From assembly GCF_020886775.1 (NCBI RefSeq), contig NZ_AP024525.1, forward strand, positions 3,410,001-3,474,000: 64,000 nt of DNA, in the 5' to 3' direction. Below are positions 33,443-41,611 of the stretch, piece after piece. Under the pieces are notes generated by a model. The model had not been told where the DNA came from. It made no database searches and saw nothing but the letters and a program-made list of their open reading frames with translations. This stretch comes from Sinomonas cyclohexanicum (GTDB lineage: Bacteria > Actinomycetota > Actinomycetes > Actinomycetales > Micrococcaceae). Every line of letters begins with the position of its first letter. Positions within the stretch are counted from its first letter, which is position 1. Both the position numbers and the translations under genes were made by a program.

Positions 33443-34219
33443 ATGGGGGACGTTCAGGGCACCCAGGTGGTGGGGCGCGTGGCGCTCCTGCTGCGCATCA
33501 TCGCGAAGGCCGGCGGCTCCGGCCTCTCCCTCGCAGGCATCGTGCGCGCCTCGGGCCTCACGCGCCCCACAGTCCACCGACTGGTGAAGGCGCTCGCCGC
33601 GGGCGGCCTCCTCGACTTCGACGGCGAGACCGGGCGCTGGCATCTCGGCCCCGAGCTGTACGTCATGGGCACGGTCGCGGCCGGCCGCTTCGCGGTCGAG
33701 CACCTCGCCCGCCCGGCGCTGCGCCGCCTCGCCGAAGCCACGGGCGAGTCCGCGTTCCTCTCAATCCGCCGCGGCGACGAGACGGTGTGCCTCGCGCGCG
33801 AGGAGGGCAGCTTCCCCGTCCGCTCGTTCGTCCTGTACGAGGGCAAGCGGTTCCCGCTCGGCGTCGCCTCCGCCGGGATCGCGATCCTGGCCTTCCTGCC
33901 CCCAGACGAGGCGGAACCGATCATTGCCGACGACGGCGACCGCACCTCCGCGTACGGCCCGGCCCACGCGGCCGCTCCCCTCAGGGCAAAGCTCGCCGAG
34001 ACGCGGGAGCTCGGCTACTCCGTGAATCCAGGCCTCATCGTCGAGGGATCCCACGGGCTGGGCGCGGCGGTGTTCGATCCGGCGGGCCGGCCGGCGTGGG
34101 CGCTGTCCCTGACGGGGATCGAGCCGCGCTTCCGGCCAGGGCGCCGCGAGGAGCTCGGCGAGCTGCTCATGGCCGAGGCGCACCGACTCTCGACCGCGAT
34201 CGCCGCGCCACGGCCCTGA
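33443..34219 (+). CDS. IclR family transcriptional regulator
   Basis: 258 aa from ATG 33443, which has AAGGAGG 4 nt upstream. N-terminal winged helix (LAGIVRASGLTRPTVHRLVK, about 28-48) and a C-terminal GAF-like IclR effector domain (AFLSIRRGDETVCLAREEG, VEGSHGLGAAVFDPAG). Divergent to the scoA-scoB-thiolase operon with three shared operator boxes, so it most likely controls acetoacetate/ketone-body activation and its own gene. Related IclR proteins (PcaR/PobR-like) control beta-ketoadipate genes with similar CoA-transferases, so a protocatechuate-type function was considered, but no pca gene is present. Confidence 0.88.
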   Translation: MGDVQGTQVVGRVALLLRIIAKAGGSGLSLAGIVRASGLTRPTVHRLVKALAAGGLLDFDGETGRWHLGPELYVMGTVAAGRFAVEHLARPALRRLAEATGESAFLSIRRGDETVCLAREEGSFPVRSFVLYEGKRFPLGVASAGIAILAFLPPDEAEPIIADDGDRTSAYGPAHAAAPLRAKLAETRELGYSVNPGLIVEGSHGLGAAVFDPAGRPAWALSLTGIEPRFRPGRREELGELLMAEAHRLSTAIAAPRP

Positions 34220-34266
34220 CGGCCGGCGCGGCCTGAGGGCCTGGCCCTGAGGGCCCGGTCTGGGCC

Positions 34267-34485
34267 TCAGCCGCCCCAGACGTCCCCGGCTGCAAGCCGC
34301 GCGAGGTGCCCTCGGGCCTCTTCCTCGCTGAGCCCCGCACGGACCAGGCTGTCCACGCGGGCCTGCTCGTCGACGTGCGGCTGCGCAGCCTGGGGGGCGG
34401 GGCGCGTGTGGTCCGCAGGATGGGGGGCCAGCCGACGAGGTGCGGAGGCCGGTCCGTGCGCCGGCGATGTCGGGGAGAAGTGCAT
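34267..34485 (-). CDS. Small hypothetical protein
   Basis: 72-aa reading frame from ATG 34485 with TGAGG about 10 nt upstream. The first 40 residues are Pro/Ala/His-rich and look disordered; the last 30 (VDSLVRAGLSEEEARGHLAR and the end GDVWGG) look like a real amphipathic helical hairpin with a conserved-looking terminus. Convergent with iclR. No function can be assigned; coding status rests on the C-terminal pattern. Confidence 0.45.
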   Translation of the reverse strand: MHFSPTSPAHGPASAPRRLAPHPADHTRPAPQAAQPHVDEQARVDSLVRAGLSEEEARGHLARLAAGDVWGG

Positions 34486-34743
34486 GAGCGGGTGACCTCA
34501 TCTGGGAGCGGCCCATGGCCGGGACATCGTCGTCGCCGACTGTGGGCTGGCGGATACGGAAGAAGACGCGGGCCCGGATGGGCTCCACGTGCCGGTGGGG
34601 TGCGGCCTCTCGTCGTCGTCAGAGGCGTGTTTCCCCAGAGTCCACCGATGACATGCGCATCGGGTAGGGGCCAAGGGCCCTACCGCCCACAGGCCGCCGA
34701 TGCATTGTTCCCGGCAGCGTCCCCGGCGGGTAGCGTGGGCAGC
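34486..34743. other. Intergenic interval without a recognised gene
   Basis: About 258 bp between the small minus-strand ORF and the GTG at 34744. I see only a -10-like TAGCGT at 34731-34736, placed 7 nt before the GTG, suggesting leaderless transcription of the next gene. Confidence 0.5.
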
Positions 34744-35724
34744 GTGCCGGACAACCTGACCACCTGGCTCCTCGCGTCCGACCCCGCGCTGAAGTGGCAG
34801 GTCGAGCGGGAGCTGGTCCACGCGCCGTCGGACGTCTGGGAGACTACGCGCGCCCGGGTCGCCACCGAGGGCTTCGGCGCGCGGCTGCTGGCCCTCCAGG
34901 ACCCGGACGGGCAGTGGGCCGGCGGAGCGTTCTTCCCCGCCGACTTCGACTTCCACGGCCCCGAGGCGGCCGACGGCGCCGGGCAGCCCTGGACCGCGAC
35001 GACGTGGACCCTCACGACCCTGCGCGAGTGGGGGCTGGACGCCGACGTCCTCGAGGGCACCGCCGAGAAACTGGCCGCCAACAGCCGATGGGAGTATGAC
35101 GGCCTGCCCTACTGGGGCGGCGAGGTCGACGCGTGCATCAACGCGGCCACCCTCGCGAATGGCGTCTGGCTCGGCGCGGACGTGTCCGGCCTCGCCCAGT
35201 GGTTCGTCGACCACCAGATGGGCGAGGGCGGCTGGAACTGCGAATGGGTCAACGGGTCGGTCCGCTCGTCCTTCAACTCGACCCTGAACTCGCTGCGCGG
35301 CATCCTGTACTTCGAGAAGGCCAGCGGCGCCACGGACAGCAGCGACGCGCTGCGGGCCGCGCGGAAGGCCGGCGAGGAGTACCTCCTCACGCGCGGGGCG
35401 CTCCGGCGGAAGACCACCGGCGAGCTGGTCCAACCGTGGTTCGGGGTCCTCGCCTACCCATTCCGCTGGCAGTACACCGCGCTGCGCGCTCTGGACTACT
35501 TCCGCGAGGCTGCGATCCACGACGGCGCCCGGCCGGACCCGCGCCTCGCCGAGGCGGTCGGGATGGTGCGCGGCAAGCGACGCGAGGACGGCATCTGGCT
35601 GCAGGAGCACCGGTTTCCGGGCCGGGTGTGGTTCGACGTGGACGTCCCGCCCGGCGAGCCCTCGGCATGGCTCACATTCCACGCCCAGCGGGTGCTGGAC
35701 TGGTGGGACTCTGAACCCGGCTGA
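34744..35724 (+). CDS. Prenyltransferase/squalene-cyclase-like alpha/alpha toroid protein of unknown function
   Basis: 326 aa from GTG 34744; residues look coding from there (VPDNLTTWLLASDPALKWQV). Repeated helical pairs with motifs LLALQDPDGQWAGGAFF, DHQMGEGGWNCEW and RREDGIWLQEHRFPGRVWF resemble the QW-type repeats of squalene cyclase and prenyltransferase toroids, but the DxDD cyclase motif is not seen and there is no membrane segment. Soluble, no catalytic assignment possible. The start codon has no Shine-Dalgarno and a -10-like hexamer 7 nt upstream. Convergent with the ArsR-like gene 16 nt away. Confidence 0.75.
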   Translation: MPDNLTTWLLASDPALKWQVERELVHAPSDVWETTRARVATEGFGARLLALQDPDGQWAGGAFFPADFDFHGPEAADGAGQPWTATTWTLTTLREWGLDADVLEGTAEKLAANSRWEYDGLPYWGGEVDACINAATLANGVWLGADVSGLAQWFVDHQMGEGGWNCEWVNGSVRSSFNSTLNSLRGILYFEKASGATDSSDALRAARKAGEEYLLTRGALRRKTTGELVQPWFGVLAYPFRWQYTALRALDYFREAAIHDGARPDPRLAEAVGMVRGKRREDGIWLQEHRFPGRVWFDVDVPPGEPSAWLTFHAQRVLDWWDSEPG

Positions 35725-35740
35725 GCGCTCCCGGGCCGGG

Positions 35741-36310
35741 CTACTTGCGCCGGCCGAACTTGGGCAGGTTCGCCATGATCTCGGTGGCCCGCGCCGCTGC
35801 GCGCGCGGCCGTGCGCTCGACGGTCCGCTGGATCTGGGCGGGACGGCTCGCATCGCCCGGCTCCGCCTTCGCGTCCGGGGCAGGCACGACGCCGGCCGGA
35901 ACCAGCGCGCGCTCCTCACCCGGGTCGGTGGTCGCCTCGGACGAGGACCCACGCCCGGGCGCGGCCGCCGAATCAGGCGCCGGCTCCGGCGCCGCGGCGG
36001 CCAGCGGTGCGGCCACGGCGGGAGCGGGGGACGGCGCCGTCGTGCGCGTCCCCTCGGGACCGAGACCGGCGAGCCAGCCACCCACCTCGCCGAGCGGCTC
36101 GAGGCGCAGAGCGTAGAAGCGCTTCTGTCCCTGGGCGCGCGTCGTGACGAGACCGGCGTCGCGCAAGACCTTGAGGTGCTTGGACACCGTGGGCTGGCTC
36201 GCGGAGAGGGCCTCGACGAGTTCGCCGACCGCCTTGTCGCCGGAGCGCAGCGCCTCGAGGATGTCCCTCCGGGTGCGGTCCGCGATGACGGCGAAGATGT
36301 CAGTCACCAT
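35741..36310 (-). CDS. ArsR family regulator with Ala/Pro-rich C-terminal tail
   Basis: 189 aa. Residues 1-80 are an ArsR winged helix (DIFAVIADRTRRDILEALRS, LSASQPTVSKHLKVLRDAGL, GQKRFYALRLEPL) without the metal-binding ELCVCDL motif, like the metal-independent SdpR/YgaV-type regulators. Residues about 85-160 are Ala/Pro/Glu low complexity, and the end (AARATEIMANLPKFGRRK) is basic. The tail is unusual for ArsR proteins and may mediate protein contacts or extra DNA binding. Transcribed on its own, 18 bp from the acuC stop. Confidence 0.8.
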   Translation of the reverse strand: MVTDIFAVIADRTRRDILEALRSGDKAVGELVEALSASQPTVSKHLKVLRDAGLVTTRAQGQKRFYALRLEPLGEVGGWLAGLGPEGTRTTAPSPAPAVAAPLAAAAPEPAPDSAAAPGRGSSSEATTDPGEERALVPAGVVPAPDAKAEPGDASRPAQIQRTVERTAARAAARATEIMANLPKFGRRK

Positions 36311-36328
36311 GCCTCCAGACTACCCACC

Positions 36329-37579
36329 TCAGTCGAACCACGGGTCGAGCCCGTGGAGCGGGAAGACCTCCTTGCGGGTGGCCATGACGGCGCGGTCCAC
36401 GGGATCGTTGGGGTTGAAGCCGATCTCCCACGAGCGCCACCAGAGGTCCGCGTCCTCGCCCATGAGGGCGGGCGCGGTCTTGCCGTACTCGTCGCGCACG
36501 TAGTCCCGCCACGGCTGCGGGGTCGGCGTGTGCAGGCTGACCGGATGGCCGGCGGCGACCCCCACAAGATGCGCCCACGCGCGCGGCACCACCTGCACGA
36601 CCTCGTACCCCCCGCCGCCAGTGGCGATCCAGCGGCCCTCGCAGAACCTGCGCGCGAGCGAGGAGATGGACAGGGCCACCTCGCGCTGGGCGTCCACGGT
36701 GACCTTGAGGTTGGTCAGGGGGTCGAGGTGGTGCGCATCGCAGCCATGCTGGCTCACGACCACCTCGGGCCGGAAGGCCTCGACGAGCTGGGGCACGACG
36801 GCGTGGAAGGCACGCAGCCAACCGGCGTCGCGGGTGCCCGCGGGGAGGGCCACGTTGACGGCCGTCCCCTCGGCCCCTGGCCCGCCCACCTCGGTGGGGA
36901 AGCCGGTGCCCGGGAACAGCGTGAGGCCGCTCTCGTGGAGGGAGATGGTCATGACCCGGGGCTCGTCCCAGAAGATGCGCTCGGTGCCGTCCCCGTGGTG
37001 CGCGTCGGTGTCGATGTAGACGACGCGGGACACCCCGCCGTCCAGGAGCCTCTGGATGGCCGCCGCGGCGTCGTTGTAGATGCAGAAGCCGCTGCCATGG
37101 TCTGCGGCGGCGTGGTGCATGCCGCCGCCGAAGTTCACGGCATGCGCGGCGGTGCCGGCCAGGACCGCGTCCGCGGCCGCGAGCGAGCCGCCCACGAGCC
37201 GCGCGCTGGCCTCGTGCATGCCCGCGAAGGCGGGATCGTCCTCGGTGCCGAGGCCGCGGCCCGGATCAGGATCCTCGGGGTTCTCGCTGACCCGGCGGAC
37301 CGCCGCGATGTACTCGCGCGTGTGCACGGTGGCGAGTTCGTCGTCGGTGGCCACCGGGGGATCGCCGAGGTGCACGAGCGGGAGGGCGAAGAGGCCGAGC
37401 TGCTCGCACAGCCGGGCGGTGAGGTCGAGCCGGGCGGGGCTCATGGGGTGGTGGTCGCCGAAGTTGTACTCGAGCATCGACTCGCTCCACGCCACGAACG
37501 TGGGGTACTCGATGCGCCGGACGGCGCTGGTGGAGGCACTGGCAGAGCCTTCGGCCTGCTGCGGTGCACCCTCGGACAT
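36329..37579 (-). CDS. acuC: AcuC-like class I/II histone deacetylase family protein
   Basis: 416 aa zinc-dependent deacetylase fold. Hallmarks: LHEASARLVGGSL region, NFGGGMHHAAADHGSGFCIY (histidine pair and glycine loop), VVYIDTDAHHGDGTERIF (zinc-binding Asp/His) and VSQHGCDAHHLDPL (second Asp). In Bacillus AcuC deacetylates and so activates acetyl-CoA synthetase; a similar role in acetate metabolism is likely. No Shine-Dalgarno; a -10-like TAGCCT (37592-37587, minus) ends 7 nt before the ATG, so the mRNA is probably leaderless. Divergent from trkH. Confidence 0.88.
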   Translation of the reverse strand: MSEGAPQQAEGSASASTSAVRRIEYPTFVAWSESMLEYNFGDHHPMSPARLDLTARLCEQLGLFALPLVHLGDPPVATDDELATVHTREYIAAVRRVSENPEDPDPGRGLGTEDDPAFAGMHEASARLVGGSLAAADAVLAGTAAHAVNFGGGMHHAAADHGSGFCIYNDAAAAIQRLLDGGVSRVVYIDTDAHHGDGTERIFWDEPRVMTISLHESGLTLFPGTGFPTEVGGPGAEGTAVNVALPAGTRDAGWLRAFHAVVPQLVEAFRPEVVVSQHGCDAHHLDPLTNLKVTVDAQREVALSISSLARRFCEGRWIATGGGGYEVVQVVPRAWAHLVGVAAGHPVSLHTPTPQPWRDYVRDEYGKTAPALMGEDADLWWRSWEIGFNPNDPVDRAVMATRKEVFPLHGLDPWFD

Positions 37580-37699
37580 GTGGCCTAGGCTACCGGACCG
37601 CCACCTCGCTGCGGCCCTCGGGGCCCTGTTGGTGGTTTACTGTGACACGAAGCTGCCCGGCACCTCAGGGGTGGCCCGGACACACAGGACACGCTTTCC

Positions 37700-39118
37700 A
37701 TGGCTCAGACCAAGCCGACGTGGCAGCCCGCGCCCGAGCGCGAGGGCCTCGGCCCGCTGACCGGCCTCCGGGACTTCGTCGACCGGCTCGCCGTCTCGTC
37801 GCCGGCCCGGCTCGCGGTGCTGACGTTCACAACCGTGATCATCCTGTTCACGCTCCTGCTCTCGCTGCCCATCTCCTCGGCGGATGGCAAGGTGACCCCG
37901 CTGCACGAGGCACTGTTCACGGCCGCGTCCGCGGTGTGCGTGACGGGCCTCACGGTCGTCTCGACCGCGACGCACTGGACGTTCTTCGGCCAGTTCGTGA
38001 TCCTGCTCGGGATCTTCGTGGGAGGCCTCGGCACGCTCACGATCGCGTCCCTGCTCACGCTCATGGTGAGCCGGCGCCTCGGCCTGCGCAGCAAGCTCAT
38101 CGCCCAGGAGGGGCTCAACACGAGTCGCCTCGGCGAGGTCGGCGAGCTCCTGCGCGTGGTCATCATGACGTCGGCCGTGATCGAGGGCACGCTCGCGGTC
38201 GTGCTCACGGCGCGCTTCCTCACGCTGGGCGAGGGCTGGTGGCAGTCGCTGTGGCACGGCATCTTCTATTCGATCTCGTCGTTCAACAACGCCGGATTCA
38301 CGCCGCACTCGGACGGCATCGTCCCCTATGAGGAGGACCTCTGGATCCTGGGTCCCCTCTCCGTCGGGGCCTTCATCGGCTCGCTCGGCTTCCCCGTGAT
38401 CCTCGGCCTCCGGCAGGGAGGGCTCCGGTGGAAGCGATGGAGCCTGCACGTGAAGCTCACCGTCCTCGTCTCGGCGATCCTCGTCGGCGTGGGCAGCATC
38501 CTGTGGGCCTGGATGGAGTGGGACAACCCCCGGACGATCGGCAGCATGAACGTCGGGGACAAGATCATCCATGCGGTGTTCGCATCGATCATGACCCGCT
38601 CGTGCGGGTTCAACCTCGTGGACCAGAACGCCATGGAGGGCACCACCCGGATCCTCACGGACGCGCTCATGTTCGTGGGAGGCGGGTCCGCCTCGACGGC
38701 CGGCGGCATCAAGGTCACCACCCTCGCGGTGCTCTTCCTCGCGCGACCTCGCGTGCTCTCGCGTCGCGAAGGGCGGGGCGACGCGGACGTCAAGGTCTAC
38801 GGGCGCACCATTCCGCAGAGCGCCCTGCGCGTGGCGATCTCGGTGATCGTGGCGGGGCGACCCTCGTGCTCGTCGGCTCGTTCCTCATGTCTGCCATCAC
38901 CGGGCAGGCCCTCGACCGGGTCCTGTTCGAAGTCCTCTCGGCGTTCGCGACCGTCGGCCTGAGCACGGGCCTCAGTGCCGAGTCGCCGCCCGCCGGCATG
39001 TACGTCCTCACGGTGCTCATGTCGCCGTCCGCCGCACCATCACCCTCGCGTCCGGCTGTCCGTCCGCCAGCGTGTCCAGCTGTACCACTACCCGGAAGAG
39101 AGGCCGATCATTGGCTAA
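37700..39118 (+). pseudogene. trkH: TrkH family potassium uptake protein, disrupted by indels
   Basis: Membrane subunit of a Trk/Ktr potassium system. From ATG 37700 the frame encodes many hydrophobic helices and filter-type segments (AASAVCVTGLTVVS, SSFNNAGFTPH, IMTRSCGFNLVD), then derails after AISVIVAG. Adding one base at GGGG 38854-38857 continues with ATLVLVGSFLMSAITGQAL and SAFATVGLSTGLS, the fourth filter. The sequence is again scrambled at about 39009-39060 (expected MFVGRTGTITLAS-like stretch) before the last frame gives VRQRVQLYHYPEERPIIG and TAA 39116-39118. The indels sum to about minus 6 nt, so the ends stay in register. Either sequence errors or a recent pseudogene. Confidence 0.75.
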
Positions 39119-39809
39119 TCCCACGCCCAGCGCGACGGCCGCCAACCGGCGCCCCAACCCCAGCGCGCCCGTCCTCGTCATCGGCCTCGGCCGCTTCGGC
39201 GCGGCCACCGCCGAGCAGCTCGTCAAGCAGGGCCGCGAGGTCCTCGCGATCGAGCGGGACATCAACCTCGTCCAGAAGTGGTCCGGGACGCTCACGCACG
39301 TGGTCCAGGCCGACGCGACGAACATCGACGCGCTGCGTCAGCTCGGCGCGCAGGAGTTCCAGTCCGCCGTCGTGGGAGTGGGCACGTCGATCGAGTCGTC
39401 AGTGCTCATCACGGCGAACCTCGTGGACCTCGGGATCGAGCAGATGTGGGTCAAGGCGATCACCCCCTCGCACGGGAAGATCCTCTCCCGCATCGGCGCG
39501 AACCACGTGATCTACCCGGAGGCGGACGCCGGGGTGCGCGCCGCCCACCTCGTCTCCGGGCGGATGCTGGACTTCATCGAGTTCGACGACGACTTCGCGA
39601 TCGTCAAGATGTACCCGCCCAAGGAGACTCAGGGCTTCACCCTGGCCGAGTCCGGGGTGCGCTCGAAGTACGGCGTGACGATCGTGGGGGTGAAGAGCCC
39701 CGGCGAGGACTTCACGTACGCCCAGCCGCACACGAAGGTCTCGAGCCGGGACATGCTCATCGTCTCGGGCCACGTGGACCTGCTGGAGCGGTTCGCCGCG
39801 AGGCCATAG
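39111..39809 (+). CDS. trkA: TrkA family potassium uptake regulatory protein
   Basis: 232-aa RCK protein. TTG 39111 is the best start: AGAGG lies 7 nt upstream, it overlaps the trkH stop (TTGGCTAA) and there is no ATG nearby in frame. RCK-N nucleotide loop VIGLGRFGAATAEQL with the acidic residue in AIERD, then an RCK-C domain (GVTIVGVKSPGEDFTYAQPH). It gates the TrkH channel on the cytoplasmic side by binding NAD(H)/ATP. Intact, which argues that the adjacent trkH damage is either recent or artefactual. Confidence 0.88.
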   Translation: MANPTPSATAANRRPNPSAPVLVIGLGRFGAATAEQLVKQGREVLAIERDINLVQKWSGTLTHVVQADATNIDALRQLGAQEFQSAVVGVGTSIESSVLITANLVDLGIEQMWVKAITPSHGKILSRIGANHVIYPEADAGVRAAHLVSGRMLDFIEFDDDFAIVKMYPPKETQGFTLAESGVRSKYGVTIVGVKSPGEDFTYAQPHTKVSSRDMLIVSGHVDLLERFAARP

Positions 39810-39825
39810 CCCCCTCCCCCCGCCC

Positions 39826-39890
39826 CCGCGAAATGTTGGTTTGAGCAGGGTCAGCGGCCGGCGCACCCTGCGAAGCTCAACATTTCGCGG
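39826..39890. terminator. Nested inverted repeat between convergent trkA and uracil-DNA glycosylase genes
   Basis: Outer arms CCGCGAAATGTTG (39826-39838) and 39878-39890 pair perfectly over 13 bp; inside, GCAGGGT and ACCCTGC form a second stem. The 65-bp element probably ends transcription in both directions. Confidence 0.6.
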
Positions 39891-39937
39891 AGGCCGGAAG
39901 CCAAGGGGACGCACGACGGCGCGGCGCCGGCTGCCGC

Positions 39938-40771
39938 TCAGAGCCTGCGCAGCGCGGCGTCGAGCATCTGCTCGGTGAGGCGCCGCGTGGACGTGTTGTG
40001 GGGGCTCACGTGGTAGCAGCCGAGCAGACGGACGGCGCCGCCGTCCGGGAGCCCGAGCTGCACCTCGGCGCCGTGGCCGAACGCGGGCTTGGGCCGTGGC
40101 ACCGTCCAGCCGAGCCTGCGGGCGGCGGCGAGGGCCGCGTTCCATCCCACGCCGCCGAGCGCGAGGATCCCGTCGAGCCCCGTGGATGAGGCGGCCGTGA
40201 GGGCGAGGTCGCGGTCAAGCCACTGCCCACACGTGGCGAGCTCGGCCGGCGCAGGCCGGTTCTCCGGAGGCGCGCAGCGCACGGAGGCGACCATGCGGAT
40301 CCCGGTGAGCACCATGCCGTCCCCGGCGGCGACCGATGTGGGCTGGTTCGCGTAGCCGGTGCGGTACAGCGCCGCATAGAGCCAGTCGCCGGAACGGTCA
40401 CCGGTGAACATGCGGCCCGTGCGGTTGGTCCCGTTGGCCGCGGGCGCTAGCCCCACGATGAGCCTGGTCGCCGCCGGGTCGCCGAACGACGGCCCGGGCC
40501 GGCCCCAGTACGGCTGGTCGGCGAAGGACGCCCGGCGCCCGCCTGCGGCCACCGCCTCGCGCCATGCCACGAGCCGCGGGCACGCGCGGCACACGGAGCT
40601 CATGGCGTCGACGTCGTGCAGCGTCGAGGCACGGGCGGCAAACCGTGCGACGTCCGCCGCGGTGCGGGCCACCGGCGTCATGGGCGTCGCGGGGTCCCCC
40701 GGCCAGCCCGTCCCGGGCGGCACCGGGGAATCAAACAGCTGGCCGGTGATCGGGTGCGGTTCGGCGGGCAT
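39938..40771 (-). CDS. Family 5 (UDGb-type) uracil-DNA glycosylase
   Basis: 277-aa DNA repair enzyme excising uracil and other deaminated bases. Motif A is GLAPAANGTNRTGR (107-120), lacking the Asp/Asn of families 1-4 as in UDGb; motif B is GCYHVSPHNTSTRRLT near the C-terminus. Iron-sulfur cysteines C61/C64 (VCRACPRL) and C-terminal partners (VASVRCAPPENRP) are visible. ATG 40771 is probably leaderless: a -10-like TACCGT (40783-40778, minus) ends 6 nt before it and no Shine-Dalgarno is seen. Confidence 0.88.
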   Translation of the reverse strand: MPAEPHPITGQLFDSPVPPGTGWPGDPATPMTPVARTAADVARFAARASTLHDVDAMSSVCRACPRLVAWREAVAAGGRRASFADQPYWGRPGPSFGDPAATRLIVGLAPAANGTNRTGRMFTGDRSGDWLYAALYRTGYANQPTSVAAGDGMVLTGIRMVASVRCAPPENRPAPAELATCGQWLDRDLALTAASSTGLDGILALGGVGWNAALAAARRLGWTVPRPKPAFGHGAEVQLGLPDGGAVRLLGCYHVSPHNTSTRRLTEQMLDAALRRL

Positions 40772-40858
40772 GCCACCACGGTAGGCCGATGTGCCCGGTG
40801 GGACCGCGCATCGCCGCCGTCGGGAATACGCCGCGCCGCCCGGCGGGTTGCGCCTGAC

Positions 40859-41503
40859 ATGACAACGATCGGAATCATTGGAGCGGGACACATCGGCAGC
40901 CAGATCGCACGCAAGGCCGTCGGGCTGGGGTACGACGTCGTGATCAGCAACTCGCGCGGGCCGGAGACACTCGAGGGCCTCATCGCCGAACTCGGGCCGC
41001 GGGCGCGGGCGGCGACCGCGGCGGAGGCCGCAGCAGCCGGCGATTTCGCGGTCGTCACGGTCCCCCTGAAGAACCTCGGGCAGGTCCCGGTCGAACCGCT
41101 CGCCGGAAAGATCGTGATCGACACGAACAACTACTACTGGGAGCGCGACGGGCACGTCGCTGCCCTCGACGAGGGGCAGGCAACAACCTCGGGGCTCCTC
41201 CAGGAGCACCTGCCGGCGTCCAAGGTGGCCAAGGGCTTCAACCACATCCGCTACACGGACATCACCACGGACGGCACGCCCGCCGGCACACCGGACCGCC
41301 GCGCCCTCGCGACCGCGAGCGACTTCCCCGAGGCCGCCGAGCTCGTGACGCGGCTGTACGACGAGTTCGGCTTCGATACGGTCAACGTCGGGCCGCTTGC
41401 GGACAGCTGGCGCGTCGAGCGCGACCGCCCCGCGTACTCCGCAGGCCGCCAGACAGCGGCCGAGCTCACGGCGAACCTCGCCAAGGCACCCCGCACCATC
41501 TGA
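40859..41503 (+). CDS. NADPH-dependent F420 reductase-like oxidoreductase
   Basis: 214-aa protein with an N-terminal dinucleotide fold (IGIIGAGHIGSQIARKA, the S-N-S-R-G loop at VVISNSRGPETL suggests NADPH) and conserved KVAKGFNHIRY. It resembles the F420H2:NADP oxidoreductase / YqeC-like reductase family (COG2085). Members without a clear F420 site are common in bacteria that may lack F420, so the substrate is uncertain. Monocistronic; the stop is followed by a perfect 32-bp palindrome. Confidence 0.8.
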   Translation: MTTIGIIGAGHIGSQIARKAVGLGYDVVISNSRGPETLEGLIAELGPRARAATAAEAAAAGDFAVVTVPLKNLGQVPVEPLAGKIVIDTNNYYWERDGHVAALDEGQATTSGLLQEHLPASKVAKGFNHIRYTDITTDGTPAGTPDRRALATASDFPEAAELVTRLYDEFGFDTVNVGPLADSWRVERDRPAYSAGRQTAAELTANLAKAPRTI

Positions 41504-41529
41504 GTGCGCGGCGCACCCCGGAGGCGACA

Positions 41530-41561
41530 GCGCACGACGGCGAGCGCTCGCCGTCGTGCGC
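41530..41561. terminator. Perfect 32-bp palindrome between convergent genes
   Basis: GCGCACGACGGCGAGC (41530-41545) is followed directly by its exact reverse complement (41546-41561). It lies between the stops of the reductase-like gene and the hydrolase and should fold into a long hairpin in both transcripts. Confidence 0.6.
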
Positions 41562-41611
41562 GACGGCCGCCGGAGAGCAGGATGGCGTGGCGCCTCATGG
41601 TGAGGTTCCCT

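Noticed and set aside
33313-34219. IclR regulator as a PcaR/PobR-type protocatechuate regulator with scoAB as pcaIJ
   Set aside because: No other pca gene is nearby, the thiolase is SCP-x-like, and acetone carboxylase next door explains a 3-oxoacid CoA-transferase better; pcaIJ/pcaF cannot be fully excluded.
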